From [Anoxybacillus] calidus (lineage in GTDB: Bacteria; Bacillota; Bacilli; Bacillales; Anoxybacillaceae), in the NCBI RefSeq assembly GCF_013760845.1, contig NZ_JACDUU010000001.1:62001-126000 (forward strand): a stretch of DNA of 64,000 nt, read 5' to 3'. A program made the translations under genes and the position numbers. Below, piece after piece: positions 57,990-64,000 of the stretch; positions within the stretch are counted from its first letter, which is position 1, and the number at the start of each line of letters is the position of its first letter. The notes beneath the pieces are model-generated. The model ran no database searches. It was given only the letters and a program-made list of their open reading frames with translations, and was not told the DNA's origin.

Positions 57990-58124
57990 TTGACAATGAT
58001 TTTGTTAGGAGCATCTTTAGCGGCATTTTCGATTAAAAAGGGTAAAATTTACGTCAGCGCTTCATTAGGCTTAGTTTACAAAGGCATCAGCTTCGTATAT
58101 ACTACTTTAATGGTTAAATCGTAA
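57990..58124 (+). other. Possible small membrane ORF or gene remnant
   Basis: The frame from TTG or ATG (57996) encodes 42–44 residues with a hydrophobic helix, then a basic turn KKGKIYV and a second hydrophobic segment ending in TTLMVKS. No SD stands near the start; an upstream SD (TAGGGAGT) opens a different, 13-codon frame. The znu promoter lies in its 3' half, which argues against a real gene. A frameshifted relic is possible. Confidence 0.25.
58075..58103 (+). promoter_or_regulatory. SigA promoter of znuC-znuB-zur
   Basis: TTTACA and TATACT are separated by 17 nt; the Zur box covers the region just after the -10. Confidence 0.65.
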
Positions 58125-58136
58125 TCGTTCTTAATT
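58114..58136. promoter_or_regulatory. Candidate Zur box
   Basis: AAATCGTAAT is a perfect left half of the Zur consensus (AAATCGTAATNATTACGATTT); the right half is weaker, about 5 of 10. It lies 11 nt after the -10, a repressing position. The operon encodes Zur itself. Confidence 0.55.
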
Positions 58137-58161
58137 TTTTGAATGCTAGGTGATTATTATG

Positions 58162-58923
58162 ATGAATGAGCAGGAAATTGTGTTGAAAATAGAAAACTTA
58201 TCTTTCCGCTACGAAAAGGAAAATGTCCTTGAAGACATTAATCTTTCTGTACCAAAGGGATCATTTTTAGGCTTGGTCGGTCCAAATGGTTCCGGAAAAT
58301 CAACGTTATTAAAGTGCATCTTAGGTTTGTTAAAGCCACAAACAGGAACGATTTATTTATTCGGTACACCGATTTCTGAATTTAAAGATTGGCATCGAAT
58401 CGGGTTTGTCTCGCAAAAGGCAAATAGCTTTAATACTGGGTTCCCAGCAACCGTTTATGAAGTTGTTGCAAGCGGCTTAACGTCTAAGCTTGGAATGTTT
58501 CGTTTTTTGTCAAAAAAGCATAGGCAGGCAGTTATTGATGCAATTGAAGCGGTTGGAATGAAACCATTTATCAATCGCAACATTGGTGAGCTTTCTGGCG
58601 GTCAGCAGCAGCGTGTATTTATTGCCAGAGCAATCGTCAGTCATCCGGATTTACTCATTTTAGATGAGCCGACTGTCGGGGTTGATGTACATCATGTGCA
58701 AAATTTCTATAATATGCTTGATGAGTTGAACCGTCATTTAGGCATTACGCTTCTATTAGTGACGCATGATATCGGAACGATTACGGAGAAAGTGACTCAT
58801 GTTGCCTGTCTTAATAAACATTTGCATTTTCACGGGAAAGCTCAAGAGTTTGCACAATTAGATAGCAAAGAATTATCGCAATTTTACGGTCATCATCTTC
58901 ACGTGCTTTCTCATGACCATTAA
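58162..58923 (+). CDS. znuC: Zinc ABC transporter ATP-binding protein
   Basis: 253 residues. Walker A GPNGSGKST, Q-loop FVSQKA, signature LSGGQQQRVF, Walker B LLILDEPTVGVD and the H-loop. It powers ZnuB for zinc import. Adjacent ATGs exist at 58159 and 58162, both after AGGTGAT. Linkage to zur and the Zur box supports zinc over manganese. Overlap/short gap with znuB. Confidence 0.9.
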   Translation: MNEQEIVLKIENLSFRYEKENVLEDINLSVPKGSFLGLVGPNGSGKSTLLKCILGLLKPQTGTIYLFGTPISEFKDWHRIGFVSQKANSFNTGFPATVYEVVASGLTSKLGMFRFLSKKHRQAVIDAIEAVGMKPFINRNIGELSGGQQQRVFIARAIVSHPDLLILDEPTVGVDVHHVQNFYNMLDELNRHLGITLLLVTHDIGTITEKVTHVACLNKHLHFHGKAQEFAQLDSKELSQFYGHHLHVLSHDH

Positions 58924-58939
58924 TGGGGGAATAGATCAA

Positions 58940-59773
58940 ATGGTTGAAGCTATATTTCAGTACGAGTTTTTGCAAAATGCTTTTTTCACTGGTGTTTTAA
59001 TTGGTATCGTAGCTCCTTTATTAGGCGTTTTTATCGTTGTGCGCCGCCTGTCTTTAATTGCTGATGCGCTTAGCCACGTGACGTTGGCAGGAATTGCTGC
59101 AAGTTTGTTATTAGAAAAGAAATTTATTAGTTCTTTTCTGTTTAATCCTTTTTATATGGGGATGGCATTTTCGGTTGCTGGCTCGTTGTTTATTGAAAAA
59201 TTACGCTCCGTGTATAAACATTATCAAGAACTTGCCATTCCAATTATTTTATCAAGCGGAATTGGTTTAAGCGTTATTTTTATTTCCATGGCAGATGGTT
59301 TTAATACGGATTTATTTTCTTATTTATTCGGAAGCGTAAGCGCGGTAAGTCGCTCTGACTTATGGACAGTACTGTTTATTACATTGGGTGTTATTGTGAC
59401 GATTTTTTTACTGTACAAAGAATTATTTCTTCTATCTTTTGATGAGGAACATGCGGTTGCATCGGGAATTAAGGCGAAGACGGTTCATTTCATTTTTATT
59501 ATATTAGTGGCATTGGTCATTGCTGCTTCCATGAGAATTGTCGGGATTTTGCTTGTATCTTCATTAATGACATTGCCTGTAGCGGCAAGTATTCGCATCG
59601 CCAGAGGATTTAAACAAACCATTGTGTTTTCTATTTTGTTTGGTGAATTGTCGGTTATTCTCGGATTAATTTTTGCTTATTATCTTGATTTAGCGCCTGG
59701 CGGAACGATTGTCATGCTTGCTGTTCTTATTTTGCTTCTTGTGATTATATGGAAAAAATGGAGAAGGAGCTAG
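58940..59773 (+). CDS. znuB: Zinc ABC transporter permease
   Basis: 277 residues, eight or nine transmembrane helices of the ABC-3 family ([52 protein letters not shown]). It is the membrane part for ZnuC. ATG 58940 follows GGGGGAA; an earlier in-frame ATG (58913) overlaps znuC. No znuA is in the window. Confidence 0.9.
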   Translation: MVEAIFQYEFLQNAFFTGVLIGIVAPLLGVFIVVRRLSLIADALSHVTLAGIAASLLLEKKFISSFLFNPFYMGMAFSVAGSLFIEKLRSVYKHYQELAIPIILSSGIGLSVIFISMADGFNTDLFSYLFGSVSAVSRSDLWTVLFITLGVIVTIFLLYKELFLLSFDEEHAVASGIKAKTVHFIFIILVALVIAASMRIVGILLVSSLMTLPVAASIRIARGFKQTIVFSILFGELSVILGLIFAYYLDLAPGGTIVMLAVLILLLVIIWKKWRRS

Positions 59774-59778
59774 AAAGT

Positions 59779-60198
59779 ATGAATGTAACAGAAGCGATTC
59801 AATTAATGAAAGAAAAAGGGTTTAAGCATACAGACAAACGCGAGGACATGCTGCAATTGTTTGCAACGGCAAATAAATATTTAACGGCGAAAGATGTACT
59901 AGATGCTTTAAAAGAACGTTATCCGGGGTTAAGTTTTGATACGATTTATCGCAATTTGTCTCTGTTTGTGGAACTGGGGATTTTAGAAATGACAGAATTA
60001 TCCGGAGAGAAGCATTTCCGTTTTAAATGTGACACTCATCATCATCACCATTTTATTTGTATAGAATGTGGCAAAACGAAAGAGATTGCTACTTGTCCGA
60101 TGAAAGAATTATCAGAGGATTTGCGAGGGTACGAAGTTTCTAATCATAAATTTGAAATATATGGAAAATGCCCAGAATGTATACAACATAATGTATAA
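59779..60198 (+). CDS. zur: Zinc uptake regulator Zur (Fur family)
   Basis: 139 residues. Winged helix ([38 protein letters not shown]) and a zinc-binding dimer domain with [13 protein letters not shown] and CPECI cysteines. It represses zinc uptake genes with Zn. AAGGAG is 10 nt before the ATG; an in-frame ATG upstream overlaps znuB. It sits at the end of the znu operon. Confidence 0.92.
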   Translation: MNVTEAIQLMKEKGFKHTDKREDMLQLFATANKYLTAKDVLDALKERYPGLSFDTIYRNLSLFVELGILEMTELSGEKHFRFKCDTHHHHHFICIECGKTKEIATCPMKELSEDLRGYEVSNHKFEIYGKCPECIQHNV

Positions 60199-60250
60199 AG
60201 GTCTGACTTCCTCCAACATTTTTACACTGTATGGAGGAAGCAGACCTTTA
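60197..60250. terminator. Bidirectional terminator between zur and yqfW
   Basis: AAAGGTCTGACTTCCTCC pairs with GGAGGAAGCAGACCTTT (one mismatch), with A and T runs, between convergent genes. The GGTCTGAC start is like the arms of repeats R1–R8, but the rest is not. Confidence 0.85.
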
Positions 60251-60257
60251 CATTTTG

Positions 60258-60818
60258 CTATTTGAAAATGGCATCGATATGCTTTTTCGCCTCGAGCCAG
60301 CTATTTACGCGAATCACTTGTTTTGGAAGCGGTCCTTGGTTGTATGGTGTATTAAATAAAATAACGGGAATATTGCATTGCTCACCAATATCACACGCAT
60401 TATCATATTTGTCTTCGAAAAAAGCAGCGATGTTGTGTTTTTTGACCGCTTCAATTTTATCATGAGAGCCAACTAATTCAATGTGATGGTAATGAACATT
60501 GTTTTCTTTAAACCATTCTTCTGTTATGTCGTATAAATGTTTCCCGCGTGCGCTTATGTAGAAAAGCTCAAATCGATGTTTCCAGTCATTGATTACATCT
60601 AATGCATGTTCAGCTAATGGGGCTTGACGGTAAATAATCGGTTCATACTTATCCATCCATTGATTGAGTTCTTCTTCGGTTGTCTCGAGTATCGGAGCTA
60701 GGTCGTATTGAGTAATATCGTCAAGAGTTAATTGTTTATTAAATGATTTGTTTAAGTAAGGAATAAATGTAGTCGGACATGTTACAGTACCATCTATGTC
60801 AATACCTAATCTTTTCAT
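60258..60818 (-). CDS. yqfW: YqfW family 5' nucleotidase-like HAD protein
   Basis: 186 residues of the HAD family: DIDGTVTCPTTFIPYLNKSF (nucleophile D-I-D), FYISARGK, and FFEDKYDNACDIG. Similar to 5'(3')-deoxyribonucleotidases; the B. subtilis YqfW activity is not defined. The SD is AAAGGAGTG. Confidence 0.88.
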   Translation of the reverse strand: MKRLGIDIDGTVTCPTTFIPYLNKSFNKQLTLDDITQYDLAPILETTEEELNQWMDKYEPIIYRQAPLAEHALDVINDWKHRFELFYISARGKHLYDITEEWFKENNVHYHHIELVGSHDKIEAVKKHNIAAFFEDKYDNACDIGEQCNIPVILFNTPYNQGPLPKQVIRVNSWLEAKKHIDAIFK

Positions 60819-60974
60819 TCTAAAGCTGCACTCCTTTAAGACGTGTTTCTTGTCCTATTGTAACATATGAGTTATGTTTTTTCCCTCGTTATGAAAACAT
60901 TAACAGCGATATTTTACAATAGAACAACCATACTAATAAATGCTCCTCACTTAAAGAAAGCGAGGGAAAAAAGC

Positions 60975-61343
60975 ATGGTAGATGATCGTAAACAAACGTA
61001 TAACGAAACCAAGGGACAATCGATGATGCAACCAAACAGCGAGCCAGATTTTATGGAGGAAACGGCAGCGGAAGTGGCTGAGCCAGTCCGCACTTTCCAT
61101 CGTGAAGAAAATAAGGAATACGATCGAAACGATGAAGAAGCGAATGGAAAAGGTCTTGGCTGGTTAGCCCTTGTGGTTTCCATTGTTTCCTTATTTATAA
61201 TGCCGGTCATTCTTGGAGCAACCGGGATTATTTTAGGATTCATTGCCCGCAGACGCGGCGCCGAGACATTGGGAGCTTGGGCAATTGGCATTGGTGTCGT
61301 TTCCATCATCATCGCAATGTTCGTCCTACCATTTTATCGTTAA
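60975..61343 (+). CDS. yqfX: YqfX family membrane protein
   Basis: 122 residues. An acidic, disordered N-terminus (to about residue 65) precedes two hydrophobic helices (GWLALVVSIVSLFIMPVIL and AIGIGVVSIIIAMFVLPF) with an RRRGAE turn. This matches YqfX in B. subtilis; function unknown. ATG 60975 follows GCGAGGG; the longer upstream frame has no SD. Confidence 0.85.
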   Translation: MVDDRKQTYNETKGQSMMQPNSEPDFMEETAAEVAEPVRTFHREENKEYDRNDEEANGKGLGWLALVVSIVSLFIMPVILGATGIILGFIARRRGAETLGAWAIGIGVVSIIIAMFVLPFYR

Positions 61344-61378
61344 GGGGTCTGTCCCAAAATACGTTAAAGCGATAAAGA

Positions 61379-61411
61379 AAAAGCTTGGCGCGTTAAGCGT
61401 CAAGCTTTTTG
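61379..61411. terminator. Bidirectional terminator between yqfX and ispG
   Basis: AAAAAGCTTGGCGC pairs with GCGTCAAGCTTTTT (one G-U) with A and T runs. It overlaps the ispG stop. Confidence 0.85.
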
Positions 61412-62509
61412 TGATTGTTTTTCTTTTTGTTTTGCGAAGTATTCTTCGGCTAATTTGTCCACTTCTTTTTTTAGTTCTTCAACCATTGTTTCTTCAGGAA
61501 CTTTGCGAACGATTTTTCCGTGGCGGAACAACAACCCTTCACCGCGTGCTCCGGCAATTCCGATATCTGCTTCACGCGCTTCTCCTGGACCGTTTACGGC
61601 ACATCCAAGAACCGCCACTTTAATTGGTGCTTTAATTTTAGCGATATATTCTTCAATTTCATTAGCAATGCTAATTAAGTCGATTTCGATACGTCCGCAA
61701 GTCGGACAAGAAATTAATGTTGCAGCATTAGCAGCTAATCCAAATGACTTTAACAATTCTCTAGCTACTTTTACTTCTTCAACAGGGTCAGCGCTTAAAG
61801 AAACACGAATCGTATTACCGATTCCTTTGCTTAAAATCGCTCCAAGCCCGGCAGCACTTTTAACTGTTCCGGCAAATAATGTTCCGGACTCTGTAATGCC
61901 GAGGTGAAGAGGATAGTCGAACGTTCTAGCTGCTTTTTCATATGCTTCGATCGCTAAACGGACATCAGATGCTTTTAATGAAACGATAATATCATGGAAG
62001 TCTAATTCTTCCAAAATTCGAATATGATGCAATGCGCTTTCAACCATACCATCAGCCGTTGGATAGCCATATTTTTCTAAAATCCGCTTTTCTAAAGAAC
62101 CAGCGTTAACGCCAATGCGAATCGGTATTCCACGTTCTTTCGCTGCTTTGACAACTGCTTCTACTTTCTCACGGCGTCCGATGTTTCCGGGATTAATTCG
62201 GATTTTGTCAGCTCCACCTTCAATGGCCTTTAAGGCAAGCTTATAATCGAAGTGTATATCAACGACAAGTGGAATATTAATGCGCTTTTTAATTTCAGGA
62301 ATGGCATTTGCTGCCCGCTCATCAGGGCATGCAACCCGAACAATTTGACATCCTGCTTCTTCTAAGCGTTTTATCTCTGCAACTGTCGCTTCGACATCGT
62401 GTGTTTTCGTCGTCGTCATACTTTGAATAATGACTTCGTTGCTCCCGCCAATTGTTAAATTTCCAACGCGAACGGGACGGGTTTTTGAACGATGGATAAT
62501 TTCACTCAC
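61400..62509 (-). CDS. ispG: 4-hydroxy-3-methylbut-2-en-1-yl diphosphate synthase IspG
   Basis: 369 residues. TIM barrel with [21 protein letters not shown], then Fe-S cysteines in ISCPTCGR and [14 protein letters not shown]. It reduces MEcPP to HMBPP in the MEP pathway, before IspH. The start is GTG with SD AAAGGAG. Confidence 0.95.
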   Translation of the reverse strand: MSEIIHRSKTRPVRVGNLTIGGSNEVIIQSMTTTKTHDVEATVAEIKRLEEAGCQIVRVACPDERAANAIPEIKKRINIPLVVDIHFDYKLALKAIEGGADKIRINPGNIGRREKVEAVVKAAKERGIPIRIGVNAGSLEKRILEKYGYPTADGMVESALHHIRILEELDFHDIIVSLKASDVRLAIEAYEKAARTFDYPLHLGITESGTLFAGTVKSAAGLGAILSKGIGNTIRVSLSADPVEEVKVARELLKSFGLAANAATLISCPTCGRIEIDLISIANEIEEYIAKIKAPIKVAVLGCAVNGPGEAREADIGIAGARGEGLLFRHGKIVRKVPEETMVEELKKEVDKLAEEYFAKQKEKQSQKA

Positions 62510-62666
62510 GTGTGATTCGCTCCTTTGAAAAACTAGTTAATGGATTGGTGGCCACTGCTTTATCATGCCACAACAATAATCTCAGAGGAACTATGACCTA
62601 GTTCATACTTTCTTCTGAATTATTGTAACAATGATAATGATGAGTTGACAAGAAATTCACGATACC

Positions 62667-62999
62667 TTATTCGTTGTAAACAGGAAATTTATATGTTTTT
62701 CCAATCTGCAATGATTCTGTTTTTACACCGGGATTAAGGGCTTCAAAATCTTTTATTAACTGTTCAATGGAAACGGGAAGAGGTCCGTTCCTTTCTTTTT
62801 CCATAATCGATAAAATCGTATCTCCCGCTTTTATTTTCATCGTTTTGTAATTTAATGAGTCTCTATTCTCGGATTTCGCTTCTTGAATGTGAGATATTGT
62901 TGTTGCTTTGGTTGCAGCAGGTAATGTTCCGTTTGTAACGTCGTGATAAACAATATATATGACAAAACATAAAATGAGAAAGCCTGTCAGTTTTTTCAT
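62667..62999 (-). CDS. yqfZ: LysM domain protein YqfZ
   Basis: 110 residues. An N-terminal signal/anchor (LTGFLILCFVIYIVYHDV) and a C-terminal LysM domain (IKAGDTILSIMEKE, LNPGVKTESLQIGKTYKFPV), which likely binds peptidoglycan outside the membrane. It matches YqfZ in B. subtilis. ATG 62999 is preferred; an in-frame TTG is 6 nt upstream. SD TGGGGGAA. Confidence 0.85.
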   Translation of the reverse strand: MKKLTGFLILCFVIYIVYHDVTNGTLPAATKATTISHIQEAKSENRDSLNYKTMKIKAGDTILSIMEKERNGPLPVSIEQLIKDFEALNPGVKTESLQIGKTYKFPVYNE

Positions 63000-63116
63000 A
63001 GCCAAATTCCCCCAAAATCCTTCTTACTTAATTTATCTATGTTTGTCCTTGAAAAATATGTTCGTTTTTTGTTGGTTTAAAATTAATGTTTAATTAACAT
63101 TTTGTTAACATGTTTC

Positions 63117-63125
63117 TGGTATAAT
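63117..63125 (+). promoter_or_regulatory. Extended -10 promoter of the chemoreceptor gene
   Basis: TGGTATAAT is an exact extended -10 (TGnTATAAT), about 50 nt before the start. No clear -35 is present. Confidence 0.45.
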
Positions 63126-63154
63126 TTTCCTAAATGTTATCTAGGAGGGAAAAA

Positions 63155-63178
63155 TTGGATTGGGGGATAAGAAAATGA
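63155..63178 (+). other. Seven-codon leader frame before the chemoreceptor gene
   Basis: The best SD (AGGAGGG, 63143–63149) serves a TTG that encodes MDWGIRK; its TGA overlaps the ATG of the next gene (ATGA). This could couple translation or be chance. The receptor ATG has its own weaker SD (GGGGGAT). Confidence 0.3.
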
Positions 63179-64000
63179 ACGTAACAAAAAAACAAAGACA
63201 ACTCTTAACGTTCAGCTTTCGAAATAAAAAGCAACATCGTTCGATGAAGAAGTACAACCAAATTCAAAAATGGCTATTAAAGGTTAGCTTGCAAAGTCGT
63301 TTGCTTATTTTATTTTTAAGCGTTCTTATTATTTCAATCAGTATTGTAGGATATGTTTCTTATCAAAAAGCGGAAAACACGACGATGAAAATCATTGAAA
63401 ACCGGTTAGACCGGGAAGTAAATACGATGTATGAAATCGCACAAAATTTAATGTACATATATGTTGGAAAAGAAGATAAGTTTTTACATAAACTCAACAG
63501 CAGCATTAGAAAACAGCAAGCAGAGCTGATTCAAGATGGATTAAGCGCGGATTTTTTTCTTATCACGAAAAATGAGGCAAAACCATTTAAAGTTAGCGAA
63601 CGATCAAGTATTCGCTTTTCGACGGAGTTAATTAACAAAATAAACAAAGAGAAACAAGGAGTATCTCACTACACGATTAAAGGCAAGGACTATACTTTTG
63701 CATACAAAGAAATACAAGAGTTAAAAGGCTTATATGTGTTAGTCGTGCCAACAGATTCATACATTGGTACGATCAAACAACTTAAGCAACTGACTTTCGT
63801 CACTGTGGCTATTAGCGTAATCTTATCGTCGCTTATGATTATTGCGTTAGTGAGAAGTTTAACAAATCCACTGACGATTTTACGAAATGTGATGAAAAAA
63901 GTAGAGCAAGGAGATTTGCGTGCCAATATTGATATAGTTGCAACAACTCCGGAAATTCAATCGCTGATTGAAAGTTTTAATCAAATGTTAACAAACATGA
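63175..64000 (+). CDS. Methyl-accepting chemotaxis-type receptor, 3' end cut off
   Basis: 275 residues are visible. A basic cytoplasmic N-terminus of about 40 residues, a transmembrane helix (LLILFLSVLIISISIVGYV), an extracytoplasmic sensor of about 145 residues, a second helix (VAISVILSSLMIIALV) and a HAMP domain (RSLTNPLTILRNVMKKVEQGDL) follow. The signalling domain lies beyond the window, so a chemoreceptor is likely but a sensor kinase or cyclase cannot be ruled out. No known ligand. Confidence 0.75.
   Translation, partial: MNVTKKQRQLLTFSFRNKKQHRSMKKYNQIQKWLLKVSLQSRLLILFLSVLIISISIVGYVSYQKAENTTMKIIENRLDREVNTMYEIAQNLMYIYVGKEDKFLHKLNSSIRKQQAELIQDGLSADFFLITKNEAKPFKVSERSSIRFSTELINKINKEKQGVSHYTIKGKDYTFAYKEIQELKGLYVLVVPTDSYIGTIKQLKQLTFVTVAISVILSSLMIIALVRSLTNPLTILRNVMKKVEQGDLRANIDIVATTPEIQSLIESFNQMLTNM

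Noticed and set aside
61455-61907. 150-codon plus-strand frame opposite ispG
   Set aside because: Antisense to a complete IspG with both Fe-S motifs; the translation is typical of a shadow frame.

Overview
The window is a stretch of Firmicutes chromosome. Gene content and order closely follow the Bacillus subtilis comE–dnaK–sigA–ispG region (the yqe/yqf genes). Protein sequences, AT-rich but not extreme composition, and many TTG/GTG starts with strong Shine-Dalgarno (SD) sites suggest a spore-forming, probably thermophilic Bacillaceae (Geobacillus/Parageobacillus/Anoxybacillus/Aeribacillus type). That placement is inference. The spore genes gpr, spoIIP, yqfC, yqfD and sda support a sporulating Bacillus relative.

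Layout. 1–7.5 kb: partial dedA, corA, a decayed pyruvate-kinase-like fragment, uppP, a YtvI-like AI-2E transporter, motAB, pssA and psd. 7.5–13 kb: sda (46 aa) diverges from the yqeG-yqeH-aroE-yhbY-nadD-yqeK-rsfS-yqeM operon across a DnaA-box cluster. 13–21 kb: an unrecognised membrane protein, comER, comEA-EB-EC, yqzM, holA, rpsT. 21–27.3 kb: gpr, spoIIP, yqxA, lepA, hemW. 27.3–35.4 kb: the CIRCE-controlled hrcA-grpE-dnaK-dnaJ heat-shock cluster, then prmA-rsmE-mtaB. 35.4–47 kb: deoC, rpsU-yqeY, yqfC-yqfD, phoH, pgpH-ybeY-dgkA, cdd-era-yqzL-recO, ccpN-ppsR. 47–53.5 kb: dnaG-sigA behind SigA- and SigH-type promoters, an unrecognised membrane protein, cccA, trmK-yqfO. 53.5–64 kb: ispH, yqfQ, cshB, nfo, yqfT, a Zur-box-controlled znuC-znuB-zur operon, yqfW, yqfX, ispG, yqfZ and the start of a chemoreceptor-like gene.

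Most of the window is housekeeping: ribosome and RNA maturation, replication and transcription initiation, protein folding, isoprenoid and lipid synthesis, DNA uptake, and spore formation. I see no prophage, CRISPR array, complete insertion sequence, rRNA or tRNA.

The main feature beyond genes is a family of about eight asymmetric palindromic repeats, each about 90–125 bp. The arms resemble GTGTCTGACCTCAC and GGGGTCTGACAC. Every copy sits just after a stop codon, in either orientation. In several copies the outermost stem differs in sequence but stays paired and runs into a T-tract. They look like a mobile palindrome that lives in, or acts as, transcription terminators. Two further palindromic elements (5.9 kb and 20.4 kb) share the architecture but not the sequence.

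Other points: ccpN lacks a canonical start codon, Spo0A-like boxes occur near dnaG-sigA and sda, and glyQ/glyS and yqxD are absent from their B. subtilis positions.
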